NCBI GenBank assembly: GCA_041725895.1
Contig: JBGRQA010000003.1
Span: 124,001-188,000 of the forward strand
Direction of reading: 5' to 3'
From: JBGRQA01 sp041725895
Lineage (GTDB): Bacteria > Bacteroidota > Bacteroidia > Bacteroidales > Marinifilaceae
DNA length: 64,000 nt
The stretch's first letter is position 1, and the number at the start of each line of letters is the position of its first letter. Positions 7,746 to 16,758 of this stretch are shown one piece after another. Made by a program: the position numbers and the translations under genes. The notes under the pieces are model-generated. The model had not been told where the DNA came from. It was given only the letters and a program-made list of their open reading frames with translations, and ran no database searches.

Positions 7746-9122
7746 CTATAACTCTATTTTGTGCTTTTTAATTCTTCGGTCGAGCGATTGCCAGGAAATA
7801 TTTAACAATTCAGCAGCCTTGGATTTATTGAAATTGGATTTTTGTAACGCTTTGACAATGCAACGACGCTCCATTTTTTCCAGGTCGTATAATTCATCAA
7901 AAGAATTATTGCTCAACCTCTTTTCCTCTTTTTGACCGGTAAAATGGAAATGACGCAGGGTTAACTTTTTAGAATCACAAAGGATAACTGCCCGTTCAAC
8001 CATATTTCGAAGTTCCCTCACATTCCCGGGGAAATCGTATTCCAACAGGCGTTTGACCACACTTCCATCCACTTCATTAATAGAATGCCCCATAACCTTG
8101 TTAAACTGATTCACAAAATAGTTCAACAAAAGGGGAATATCTTCCCTTCGATTACGCAAAGGTTCAATATGAATGACAAATGAACTCAAACGATGATACA
8201 AGTCTAACCGAAATCCCTTGTCCTTGCATAACTTTTCAATGTTCTGATTGGTTGCAGCAATAATTCTTGCATCAAACGGTATTTCAACATTCGATCCAAT
8301 TTTTCGAATCTTTCGATCCTCCAAAACTCTAAGAAATTTGGTCTGAAGATTTAGCTGCATATCTCCGATTTCATCCAAAAACAAAGAACCATTGTTTGCT
8401 GCCTCGAACCAACCGGTTTTGGTTTCCGAAGCACCGGTAAAGGCCCCCTTGGTGTGGCCAAAAAACTCACTTTCAAAAAGAGTTTCCGGTATCGCACTAC
8501 AATTCACGGCGTAAAAGCAATTATTTTTGCGATTACTCAAATAATGTATCGCTCTTGCAACCAATTCCTTTCCTGTTCCACTTTCACCGGTTATTAAAAC
8601 AGAAGTGTTCTCAGCTTGCGAAACTCTTCCAATCAAATTAATCAAATTCTTCATCTGGGGGCTTTCTCCCACAATTTCACACCCCATCCTCTCCTGAAAC
8701 TCTTTCGAAATAATTGAATAATTCCTCTTAATCTCTTTAAGACTTTTATTCAATCGAATAAACTTTTTGGTTCGTTCAATAGCTCCTTCCACATCTCTCA
8801 AACGAAATGGCTTCGTAAAAAAATCGGAAGCCCCCAATCGCATGGAATGGATCACAGCATCCATCTCACTGTAGCCACTAATCATTATTACCTCTATATC
8901 GGGATAATCCTTTTTAATTTTCTCCAATACATCAAGCCCATTCATTTCAGGCAAATTAATATCCAGAATCGCGATATCTATTTCATTCCTATCAATAATT
9001 TCAAAAGCTTCAGAGGGAGAACCGGATTTAAAGACCATAAAATTAGGATCGACCAAAAATTCACCCAACTCATCCCGCACTAACTTCTCATCGTCCAATA
9101 TGAGGATTCTCAAATTATTCAT
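7746..9122 (-). CDS. Sigma-54-dependent response regulator, NtrC family
   Basis: A 458-residue transcriptional activator. Receiver at residues 1-120 with the acidic pair DD (10-11), phospho-acceptor D54 (AILDINLPEMNG) and K104. AAA+ sigma-54-activation domain at about 150-390 with Walker A GESGTGKE (179-186), the sigma-54-contacting loop GAFTGA (226-231) and Walker B LFLDEIGD (247-254). C-terminal Fis-type HTH (about 425-455, FNKSKAAELLNISWQSLDRRI). All key residues are intact, so it should be phosphorylation-controlled and require RpoN. The kinase at 9140-11647 lies 17 bp upstream on the same strand and is the probable partner. Target genes are unknown; the curli operon is nearby, but I saw no clear -24/-12 element upstream of csgE or the long curlin. 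Confidence 0.93.
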   Translation of the reverse strand: MNNLRILILDDEKLVRDELGEFLVDPNFMVFKSGSPSEAFEIIDRNEIDIAILDINLPEMNGLDVLEKIKKDYPDIEVIMISGYSEMDAVIHSMRLGASDFFTKPFRLRDVEGAIERTKKFIRLNKSLKEIKRNYSIISKEFQERMGCEIVGESPQMKNLINLIGRVSQAENTSVLITGESGTGKELVARAIHYLSNRKNNCFYAVNCSAIPETLFESEFFGHTKGAFTGASETKTGWFEAANNGSLFLDEIGDMQLNLQTKFLRVLEDRKIRKIGSNVEIPFDARIIAATNQNIEKLCKDKGFRLDLYHRLSSFVIHIEPLRNRREDIPLLLNYFVNQFNKVMGHSINEVDGSVVKRLLEYDFPGNVRELRNMVERAVILCDSKKLTLRHFHFTGQKEEKRLSNNSFDELYDLEKMERRCIVKALQKSNFNKSKAAELLNISWQSLDRRIKKHKIEL

Positions 9123-9139
9123 AGTCCATTGCTAATTAT

Positions 9140-11647
9140 TTAAATTTTACCGAATTTTTGCTTCTCTACCTGATCCGTTTCAACTTTTTCATTGGCAACT
9201 GGAAAATAGACCGACATTTCGGTGAATTCCTTCTGTCTGCTACGGACCTCTATTCTTCCTCTCATTTTTTGAATTATTCCCCTTGTAATATAAAGGCCCA
9301 ATCCGGTTCCAATCCCTGAATTCTTGGTAGTAAAAAATGGTTCAAATATGTAATTCAAATTTTCGGGATCAATACCGATTCCATTATCCCGTATTCGAAT
9401 CAATACTTCTCCCTGACGCACATCTGTAATAATTCGAATCCAACTTCGGTTCCGTTGGTTTTTAGCATTTTCTCTTTTTTCCTGTATCGATTCGTAGGCA
9501 TTACTTAGTAAATCAACAATCACCTGTTCCAATTTGTAACGGTTGCCAGAAACAAAAATGGATTCAGAGCATAATTCCAACTTCAATTGCACCCCCCGGT
9601 TCTTATACTGTTTCTCTATTAGATTCAATGCATTCCGAACACCTTGATTCACATTAAAGAGTTCTATTTGCTCCTCTTTCTGAGTAGAGGAAAAGAGACC
9701 AACTTGTTGTATATACTTCTTAATCCGATCAATATCGTCGAAAACCTGCATACATTTTTCCCGCAAATACTCTTCGCTAATTTTATTCATGGACATTCGC
9801 AAAAGAATGTTGTCCATAATCATCGAAATTCCTGTCAATGGCTGATTGATCTCATGCACCATAGAGGTCGCTAATTTCCCTAAAGATTCCAATTTGGATT
9901 TCTGGATCAACAGTTGCTGTTGAAACTCATTGTGCTGCATTTCCTTTTCAACTCTTTGTTTGAGTTTCAGATTGTCTTTGGATATCTCTTCTTCTGTTTC
10001 CTTTAAACTGGAGATGATTCTCATATAGTTATGAGCATTTTCCTGTAATATTTTCTCCTCTTTTACCCTCTTGGTAATATCCAACAGAATGCCCCTGGCC
10101 CGAGGTTCCCCTTTATTTGGCATAACCAGGGCAGCATACAATATTACATAACGAATCTCCTGATTGGGAGTAATTAAAGTAAACTCTCCTACCAAAAGGT
10201 CCTTATCTCTATGCAGTTGCTCAAGTAATTGATCCCAGTACTCCCTCTCTTCTGCTACGATAAAATCTCTTAAAGCAATACCGCCTCGAATCATATCATA
10301 AGTACAACCAAGAAAGGAGCAGCCAATTTGATTGAGGTAGGTTAATTTTCCATTGAAATCAACTTCGTAAATGGTCTGCGGTAAAGAATTTGTCAGCTGA
10401 AGAAATTGATTCAGGTTTTCCTTAAGCGCCATCACGATACGCTTATAATCACTAATATCCTGAGAAAAACCGACCACTCTAAAATAATCCTCCTGTTCGT
10501 GATATTCAACCGTAAATTCGATATGGATATATTTTAATGTCCCATTATTGGAAATAATCCGATGATACAAATTTATCTTCCGATTTTCCTTGGGAAGGTG
10601 GTTAAATATTCTTTCAAGGGGTTCACGATCGTCAGCATGCACCTTACCCAACAGTAAGTCGAGAGTTCTATCGGTTTGCCCTTCCTCAATTTCGTATATA
10701 GAATAAATTCCTTCTGATACAGATAGTTTATCGGATCGCGAATCCCACTCCCAACTTCCCATATTAGCAAGCTTTTCTGCACGTTGAAGCATAATTCCTT
10801 TTTTCACCAAAAATTCCTTTACCTGCTTCTTTTCGGTGACATCTCTACCCACAGCCAGGAATAAACCCTCTTCCCCAGAGTTACCTTCTTCCAGTCGAAT
10901 AGTCCATTCTATCCATTTGCCTTCTTCCTCCGCATTCAATTGAATGCCTTCCATTCGTGAAACCGGATTCTCCTGGTGCAACAACTGGACAACATTCTCA
11001 AATTGCTGAACCAAAGATTCACTTACATTTCTAAGATCCTCACTAACAACACCGTTCGAAAAGACCCCAAAGAACCGACAAAAAGCCTGGTTTACAAATA
11101 GGATACTATACTCCCTGTCGAATCGTAGAATCAACTCGGTTTGATCCTCCACAATTGCTTCATAACTGGAAGCACATGACCTCAAACTGCTTTCCAATTT
11201 TCTTTGTCGCTGCAGGGAGCGTTCCAATTCCCTGTTTTTTTGGGCAAGTTCTGCCTTCTGCCGATAGAGTTCCAAAAAAATATTGACCTTGTTAAGAAGA
11301 ATAGCAGAATTGTAGGGTTTCCTTATATAATCCACCGCTCCGCTCTCGTACCCTTTAAACTCACTCAAGGTATCCAAATGAATAGCGGTTAGGAAAATAA
11401 TCGGAGTAGAATGATTCAGAGCGGAAAGACGAATTTTACCTGCCAATTCAAATCCATCTAGTCCAGGCATCTGCACATCCAGCAAACAAAGAGCAAACTC
11501 CTGCTGTTCAGCCATCGAGGCTGCTTCCTCTGATGACCTGACACAAAAAGTTTCAACATTGGAACCTTTCAAAAGAGCACGCAAAAGCATAAGGTTCTCT
11601 TTTGTGTCATCCACCAATAATATTTTAGGGGTACAATCGCCACCCAT
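9140..11647 (-). CDS. Hybrid sensor histidine kinase (REC-PAS-PAS-PAS-HisKA-HATPase)
   Basis: Cytoplasmic 835-residue kinase with no transmembrane segment. An N-terminal receiver (1-125, phospho-acceptor D57 in CLLDVQMPG) is followed by a coiled segment, three PAS-like domains (about 160-275, 285-405, 415-530), another coil, a HisKA domain with HEINQPL (His598), and an HATPase domain with SNAYES (N716), DNGIGID (754-760) and GTGLGL (780-785). The order receiver-first is typical of kinases that take input from another phosphorelay protein. It is followed after 17 bp by the NtrC-type regulator, its likely cognate partner. The PAS ligands cannot be told from sequence. Confidence 0.92.
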   Translation of the reverse strand: MGGDCTPKILLVDDTKENLMLLRALLKGSNVETFCVRSSEEAASMAEQQEFALCLLDVQMPGLDGFELAGKIRLSALNHSTPIIFLTAIHLDTLSEFKGYESGAVDYIRKPYNSAILLNKVNIFLELYRQKAELAQKNRELERSLQRQRKLESSLRSCASSYEAIVEDQTELILRFDREYSILFVNQAFCRFFGVFSNGVVSEDLRNVSESLVQQFENVVQLLHQENPVSRMEGIQLNAEEEGKWIEWTIRLEEGNSGEEGLFLAVGRDVTEKKQVKEFLVKKGIMLQRAEKLANMGSWEWDSRSDKLSVSEGIYSIYEIEEGQTDRTLDLLLGKVHADDREPLERIFNHLPKENRKINLYHRIISNNGTLKYIHIEFTVEYHEQEDYFRVVGFSQDISDYKRIVMALKENLNQFLQLTNSLPQTIYEVDFNGKLTYLNQIGCSFLGCTYDMIRGGIALRDFIVAEEREYWDQLLEQLHRDKDLLVGEFTLITPNQEIRYVILYAALVMPNKGEPRARGILLDITKRVKEEKILQENAHNYMRIISSLKETEEEISKDNLKLKQRVEKEMQHNEFQQQLLIQKSKLESLGKLATSMVHEINQPLTGISMIMDNILLRMSMNKISEEYLREKCMQVFDDIDRIKKYIQQVGLFSSTQKEEQIELFNVNQGVRNALNLIEKQYKNRGVQLKLELCSESIFVSGNRYKLEQVIVDLLSNAYESIQEKRENAKNQRNRSWIRIITDVRQGEVLIRIRDNGIGIDPENLNYIFEPFFTTKNSGIGTGLGLYITRGIIQKMRGRIEVRSRQKEFTEMSVYFPVANEKVETDQVEKQKFGKI

Positions 11648-12030
11648 AAGCTTAGATTCTTCAGTTAATTCAATATAAGCAAAACCACAATTCCGAATGG
11701 AAAGAGAGAGAACAGAAGGAAAAACAGTGGTTGTCTTTCATTTCCACCGATTTAACATGCCATTTTATTTCATATTCTTGCGAATAAAAAAACCCCATAA
11801 GGAATTTCCTCCACACAAACATCCGACATCTCAACCCTCTGGGAACAAACATTTAACAAAACGACTTACAACAATTATCATTTTGTTTAATCTAAATTAA
11901 AACTTTTAGGATAGAATGTCAATGACAAAGTGACCAAATAGTAGATTTTTAGAATCAGCCAAACACAAAAAGAGATAAAACGCTGATTTTCTTCAAGAAA
12001 AGATATTTAATAAATTTACCATTCCCACAC
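11648..12030. other. Intergenic region
   Basis: About 380 bp with only short frames on either strand and no recognisable repeat or hairpin. It presumably holds the promoter of the kinase/regulator operon, but no consensus promoter stands out. Confidence 0.4.
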
Positions 12031-12891
12031 TCAACCAATAATATCCCTTAACAATACGTTGATGTTGGGATAATCAAACAGAAATCCGGATTGAGTGATT
12101 CGAAGGGGAAGAATCTTCTGTCCCTGGACCAAAACGATGGCCCCTTCACTAAACAATAATTTAAGACACCAGGTAGGAACCCGAAACAGGCAAGGTCGAT
12201 TTAACTGTTTTGCCAAAGCAATGGAAAAATCACGATTAGAAATCAAATCCGGAGCAACCAGATGATAAAGACCTTCACACTCCTCATGCTCCAACACAAA
12301 TTGATAGGCCTTCAGTAAATCTTTCAGGTGGATAAATGGAAAAGCCTGGTTTCCTGAACCAACAGGACCGCCCATCCCCAAGCGAAAAACAGGTAGCATT
12401 TGGGTTAGAGCCCCCCCATCTTTCCCAATAACAATCCCCAAACGAAATATTAGGGTACGAATTCCCAAAACCTGTGCTTTGAGAGCTTCAAGCTCCCACT
12501 GTCGAGCCAGTCGCCCCAAAAAGTTATCAGAAAAATTATGACTATTTTCATCATATACCTCTCTATCATCAAAAACACCGACAGCAGAGGTGGAAATAAA
12601 GCATTTGGGAACCTGATTCATTAATTGGAAAGCAGCAACCAGATTCTCAGTAGTCTTGATACGACTGTTCCAAAGCTCGCGTTTCCTCTTCTTTGTCCAG
12701 CGGGACAAAATTGATGCACCAGCAAGATGAATAACAACATCACATCCTTCCAGAGATTCGACCAAAGCTTCCAGTGAACCATACAGAAGCTGACGCGAAA
12801 CCGGGATTACTGCATGTTTGCATTCATTTGATAAATATTCCAGCAAGTGAGACCCAACAAAACCGGAGCTTCCTGTAATCGCTATTTTCAT
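12031..12891 (-). CDS. TIGR01777 family NAD(P)-dependent epimerase-like protein
   Basis: A 286-residue short-chain-dehydrogenase-fold protein of the TIGR01777 (YfcH/SULA-like) family. The N-terminus carries the Rossmann nucleotide-binding motif GSSGFVGSHL (7-16). Further family segments are DVVIHLAGASI, RIKTTENLV and, in the middle, RLGIVIGKDGGALTQMLPVF with PFIHLKDLL, which are characteristic of this group. The C-terminal region (about 240-286) matches the DUF1731-type tail. Substrate and pathway are not established for the family. It is on the same strand as cdaA and folP but separated by 182 bp, so co-transcription is uncertain. Confidence 0.88.
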   Translation of the reverse strand: MKIAITGSSGFVGSHLLEYLSNECKHAVIPVSRQLLYGSLEALVESLEGCDVVIHLAGASILSRWTKKRKRELWNSRIKTTENLVAAFQLMNQVPKCFISTSAVGVFDDREVYDENSHNFSDNFLGRLARQWELEALKAQVLGIRTLIFRLGIVIGKDGGALTQMLPVFRLGMGGPVGSGNQAFPFIHLKDLLKAYQFVLEHEECEGLYHLVAPDLISNRDFSIALAKQLNRPCLFRVPTWCLKLLFSEGAIVLVQGQKILPLRITQSGFLFDYPNINVLLRDIIG

Positions 12892-13073
12892 AATGCCTCA
12901 AAATTCTATTGCCGTTTCAGGGCAAAATAAACTTCTAACCGGCCAACAACTTCATACAACATCCCTATAGTAGTAGAAGATACCTAGCCAAATGAAAAAA
13001 ACAACTAAAGAAACGAATTCAACTGAATACTACTTTCCGGAGATACCATCAGGTGTCGTATCCCAAACACCTA

Positions 13074-13871
13074 CTATGGCCCAACAATAAAGCTGGAGAA
13101 ATCCCCCATCAAGAATTTCTTTAGTTCTTCCGCATCAATATGAACCTTAATATTCCCTCCCATTGCATAAGACAAATAACCGGTTTCTTCAGATACAATA
13201 ACTACATGTGCATCGGTTGCCTGGGTCATGCCAATAGCAGCACGATGCCTTAGCCCCAAGCTGGCAGGAATATTCGTATTATCAGAGATTGGCAGGATAC
13301 AACGGGCTGCCAGAATTTGATTCTCAGCAATAATAACCGCCCCATCGTGCAAGGGTGAATTCTTAAAAAATATCGATTCCAGAATTCCACTGGATATTGT
13401 AGCATTCAGAATCTCGCCTGAACCGGCATAATTGTTTAGCTGCGATTGCTTGGCAATAACAATAAGGGCACCTGTTTTGGATCTTCCCATACGCTCACAA
13501 GCTTCCACCAAAGCATTAATCCCCTCGTCTACCATTACTTTTTCGTTGGCCGAAAAAAGATTCTCAAGAGAAAAACGCTGATTAAAATGGTAGCGGGTTC
13601 CCACCATTAGCAGGAACTTTCGAATCTCCTGCTGAAATACAATAATCAAGGCAATCACCCCCACTCCGATAAACTGCCCCAGGATACTGCTCAGCAACTC
13701 CATGTTAAAAGCCCTCACCAGCAACCAAAGCAAATAAAACGAGAAAAGGCCGGCAAAAATATTAATAGCCACCGTTCCCTTAATCAACAGATATACCTGG
13801 TAAAAAAGAAGTGCTACCAACAGAATATCCAGTATATCAAACAAACCCAAAGTAATAAAACCAAGCATCAT
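13074..13871 (-). CDS. cdaA: Membrane diadenylate cyclase CdaA
   Basis: Makes cyclic di-AMP from two ATP. The 265-residue protein has three N-terminal hydrophobic helices (about residues 8-30, 35-55 and 60-85), then a DAC (DisA_N) catalytic domain with both active-site motifs intact: LHDGAVI (DGA) and GLRHRAAIG (RHR). This TM3-DAC arrangement is the CdaA/DacA type. It lies 90 bp downstream of folP on the same strand, an arrangement frequently seen in Bacteroidota. C-di-AMP typically controls K+ and osmolyte homeostasis; a Kef/RCK-type antiporter is encoded elsewhere in the window, but no direct link is shown. The start codon at 13871 gives the complete first helix. Confidence 0.95.
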   Translation of the reverse strand: MMLGFITLGLFDILDILLVALLFYQVYLLIKGTVAINIFAGLFSFYLLWLLVRAFNMELLSSILGQFIGVGVIALIIVFQQEIRKFLLMVGTRYHFNQRFSLENLFSANEKVMVDEGINALVEACERMGRSKTGALIVIAKQSQLNNYAGSGEILNATISSGILESIFFKNSPLHDGAVIIAENQILAARCILPISDNTNIPASLGLRHRAAIGMTQATDAHVVIVSEETGYLSYAMGGNIKVHIDAEELKKFLMGDFSSFIVGP

Positions 13872-13961
13872 CTTCTAAAATTCAATTCAATAAAAGACAC
13901 ATCCTGATCCGCCTAGAAATGAGTCTTTAACAAATTTATCAAAATAATTAAACAAAGCCTA

Positions 13962-14834
13962 CTAAATCCTTGTTTTCATCCTCATAAAAATCTTTACCGC
14001 CTCAACAGCTTCCCGAACATCATGCACCCGCAAGATGTTGGCTCCATTCATTAATGAGAGAGTATTCAAAACAGTTGTTCCATTCAAACTTTGATCGGGT
14101 TGAACACCAAGCAATCGAAAGATCATTGATTTTCTTGAAATCCCCACTAGTAAAGGTAAATTTAACTCGTGAAACTCGTTTAGCCGGTCCATCATTTCAT
14201 AATTGTGATCCAAGGTTTTACCAAAACCAAAACCGGGATCCAGAATAACATCCTTTACTCCATCCAACTTCAATTGTTCCAATCGTTGGGCAAAGAAATC
14301 CTTAACCTCCCCCATCAAATCCTGATACTGGGGATTCTCCTGCATCGTTTGAGGGGTTCCCTTTAGGTGCATCATGATGTAAGGCACTTGCAATCGCCCC
14401 ACCGTAGCAAACATTTCATCATCCATTGTTCCTCCTGAAATATCATTGATGATACAGGGCCCAAACTGCTGAACCACTTTTTCGGCCACGATTGCCCGAA
14501 AGGTATCAATGGAAAGCATTGCTTCGGGAAATTCTTTCCGAATCACTTCAACTGCCGGCAACATTCGCTCCAATTCCTCCTCCGGAGAAACATTTGCAGC
14601 ACCCGGCCGGGTGGAATAAGCGCCCAAATCCAAAATAGCAGCCCCATCTTCCAACATCTGACCGGCCCGATCAACAATCGCCTGCTGAGTTGTGTACAAT
14701 CCTCCGTCAAAAAAGCTATCAGGCGTAACATTTAAAATCCCCATAACCAGGGGTTCCGAAAAATCAATATTTAAATTTCCACACTTAATGGCCAATTTTG
14801 ACCCGTGAAAAGAATTACTTTTATAATTTTGCAT
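13962..14834 (-). CDS. folP: Dihydropteroate synthase
   Basis: Condenses 6-hydroxymethyl-7,8-dihydropterin pyrophosphate with p-aminobenzoate in folate synthesis. The 290-residue TIM-barrel protein shows the diagnostic motifs: MGILNVTPDSFFDGG, DLGAYSTRPGA, SIDTFRA, INDISGG, DPGFGFGKT and GISRKSMI. Length is normal for the family. It is divergent from the DUF1599 gene with about 100 bp between starts, and is followed by cdaA. A TACTTTTG box on the minus strand (14863-14870) is a good -7 element about 30 bp upstream of the start. Confidence 0.96.
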   Translation of the reverse strand: MQNYKSNSFHGSKLAIKCGNLNIDFSEPLVMGILNVTPDSFFDGGLYTTQQAIVDRAGQMLEDGAAILDLGAYSTRPGAANVSPEEELERMLPAVEVIRKEFPEAMLSIDTFRAIVAEKVVQQFGPCIINDISGGTMDDEMFATVGRLQVPYIMMHLKGTPQTMQENPQYQDLMGEVKDFFAQRLEQLKLDGVKDVILDPGFGFGKTLDHNYEMMDRLNEFHELNLPLLVGISRKSMIFRLLGVQPDQSLNGTTVLNTLSLMNGANILRVHDVREAVEAVKIFMRMKTRI

Positions 14835-14862
14835 AATCCAATTTTTTCTTCCAATGCTTTGG

Positions 14863-14870
14863 CAAAAGTA
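14863..14870 (-). promoter_or_regulatory. Candidate -7 element for folP-cdaA
   Basis: TACTTTTG on the minus strand matches the Bacteroidota TAnnTTTG -7 element, 29 bp upstream of the folP ATG. No clear TTTG at -33. Confidence 0.4.
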
Positions 14871-14878
14871 AGATAAAA

Positions 14879-14911
14879 TTGTCTAGACTTAACCTAATTT
14901 TCCTACTTTTA
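14879..14911 (+). promoter_or_regulatory. Candidate promoter for the DUF1599 operon
   Basis: TTG at 14879 and TACTTTTA at 14904-14911, 22 bp apart, upstream of the ATG at 14938; a partial match to the Bacteroidota promoter. Confidence 0.3.
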
Positions 14912-14937
14912 CAGGGAAAATCATTAGAACATCAAGA

Positions 14938-15483
14938 ATGAACAATACCGATCAACAATTTGATGCAATTATTAAAATTTGCACCGATATCTTCACAAAA
15001 AAAATGCACGATTATGGAACTGCCTGGCGTATCCTTCGCCCCAGCTCCATTACGGATCAAATCTACATCAAAGCCCAACGAATTCGTACCCTTGAAATAA
15101 CAGGAGTCTCCAAAGTAGGAGAAGGAATTCGTCCTGAATTTATAGGTATTGTAAACTATGCTGTCATGGGGTTAATTCAGTTGGAACTGGGTCCTTCCGA
15201 AGAACCCATGAATCCCGACAAAACTCTTGAACTGTACCAAAAATACCTGGCTGAGGCCAAAGCCCTGATGCAAGCTAAGAATCATGACTACGGGGAGGCC
15301 TGGAGAAGTATGCGAATTAGCTCCTACACCGATTTAATTCTCATGAAACTCCACCGAACCAAGCAGATAGAGGATCATGACGGAGAAACCCTGATTTCCG
15401 AAGGAATAGACGCAAACTATTTCGACATGATCAATTATGCCATTTTTGGACTGATCAAACTGGAGTTTGAATCTGAAGAATAG
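14938..15483 (+). CDS. DUF1599 domain-containing protein (internal duplication)
   Basis: A 181-residue cytoplasmic protein of unknown function built from two copies of one module. The first copy (about 1-90) has KKMHDYGTAWRILRPSS...DQIYIKAQRIR and ends GIVNYAVMGLIQLEL. The second (about 95-178) has AKNHDYGEAWRSMRISS...DLILMKLHRTK and ends DMINYAIFGLIKLEF. The HDYG-x-AWR motif repeated in both halves is the DUF1599 signature; I believe the family is related to nucleotide-pyrophosphohydrolase-like all-alpha proteins, but that is not certain. It starts the operon with the DoxX protein (21 bp downstream) and tpiA, a neighbourhood common in Bacteroidota. Confidence 0.9.
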   Translation: MNNTDQQFDAIIKICTDIFTKKMHDYGTAWRILRPSSITDQIYIKAQRIRTLEITGVSKVGEGIRPEFIGIVNYAVMGLIQLELGPSEEPMNPDKTLELYQKYLAEAKALMQAKNHDYGEAWRSMRISSYTDLILMKLHRTKQIEDHDGETLISEGIDANYFDMINYAIFGLIKLEFESEE

Positions 15484-15504
15484 ATTACCCTTAAAACATA
15501 CACA

Positions 15505-16758
15505 ATGCAGCATCTTCGTACTCTAAGCAGGATTCTCGTTGGAATCGTCTTTACCTTTTCAGGTTTTGTGAAAGCCGTCGATCCAATGGGATCAACCTAC
15601 AAATTTCAGGACTACTTTAATGCCTTTGGCTTGGAAAGTCTGGCGCCAACAGCCTTTTTCCTGGCTATTTTACTGTCCTCTATCGAATTTATCCTTGGGA
15701 TGGCCCTCCTTTTCAATGCACGAATCAGAAATGCTTCCTGGTTGGCCCTGGCATTCATGGCATTTTTCACACCATTAACCTTGGTATTGGCGCTGACAAA
15801 CCCTGTAACCGACTGCGGTTGCTTTGGGGATGCCCTAAAAATGACCAACTGGCAAACCTTTGGGAAAAACGTGGTGATCATAGCCTTTACCCTTCTGGTA
15901 TTTTTAGGAAGGAAAAAAATCGAAAGCCGCAAGAACCAATTGGAACAACATCTGTTGCTGATATTTTCAACAGTATTTGTCATCGGAATTTCAATCTACT
16001 CCTACAAGCACAATCCAATTATCGATTTCCGTCCCTATCACATTGGGGCAAATATTCAGGAGGGAATGAGCATTCCCGAAGGAGCTCCGGCAGATGAATA
16101 TCAATCCATCTTTTACTACGAAAAGAATGGAGAGGTAAAAGAGTTCGACCAAACCAACTACCCCTGGCAGGACAGTACCTGGAAATATGTGGATTCCAAA
16201 CAGATTAAGATCAAGGAAGGATACCAGCCCCCGATTCACGATTTCTCCATTAGCAACGACATGGAAGGGGATATCACTGATATGGTACTAAATGATGAGA
16301 ACTACACCTTCCTGCTGGTTTCAAAAAATGTAGCGGAAGCCAATACCGAAAACCAATCCCAAATCAACGAAATTGCAACTTTTTGCCAGGACATGGGATA
16401 CCGATTCCTTTGCCTGACGGCCTCTTTGCCGGATGAAATCTCCAAATTCACCCAGGAGCATCAAGCGGGCTACCCTTTCTACAACACAGATGAAATTCAG
16501 TTAAAAACCATCGTTCGTTCAAATCCGGGCCTGGTACTCCTGCAAAAGGGAACAATACTGAACAAATGGCACTATAAGGACTTGCCTCATCCGGACCAGT
16601 TGAAAGGAAACCTGGCAGCTGAGTCCATTACTTTACACCAGAAATCAAACATCAAACTGTTAATTATTAGTATAACATCAACCTTATTGCTTCTCATCTG
16701 CTTCTACTTTTTAATGAAGTACAGAAGAGTGGCAATACAAAACAGATTACGATTATGA
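15505..16758 (+). CDS. BT_3928-type DoxX/MauE-like membrane protein with thioredoxin-like region
   Basis: A 417-residue inner-membrane protein. The N-terminal 150 residues form four hydrophobic helices of the DoxX/MauE kind, starting LSRILVGIVFTFSGFVKAVDP and containing the dicysteine loop DCGCFGD. Another helix lies near residue 155. Residues about 250-370 look like a redoxin/thioredoxin fold domain (TFLLVSKNVAEAN..., FPFYNTDE-like region) without an evident CxxC. A final helix (about 383-405) anchors the C-terminus. A role in disulfide or electron handling is suggested by the dicysteine motif, but the family is uncharacterised. It overlaps tpiA by 4 bp (ATGA), so translation is coupled. Confidence 0.88.
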   Translation: MQHLRTLSRILVGIVFTFSGFVKAVDPMGSTYKFQDYFNAFGLESLAPTAFFLAILLSSIEFILGMALLFNARIRNASWLALAFMAFFTPLTLVLALTNPVTDCGCFGDALKMTNWQTFGKNVVIIAFTLLVFLGRKKIESRKNQLEQHLLLIFSTVFVIGISIYSYKHNPIIDFRPYHIGANIQEGMSIPEGAPADEYQSIFYYEKNGEVKEFDQTNYPWQDSTWKYVDSKQIKIKEGYQPPIHDFSISNDMEGDITDMVLNDENYTFLLVSKNVAEANTENQSQINEIATFCQDMGYRFLCLTASLPDEISKFTQEHQAGYPFYNTDEIQLKTIVRSNPGLVLLQKGTILNKWHYKDLPHPDQLKGNLAAESITLHQKSNIKLLIISITSTLLLLICFYFLMKYRRVAIQNRLRL

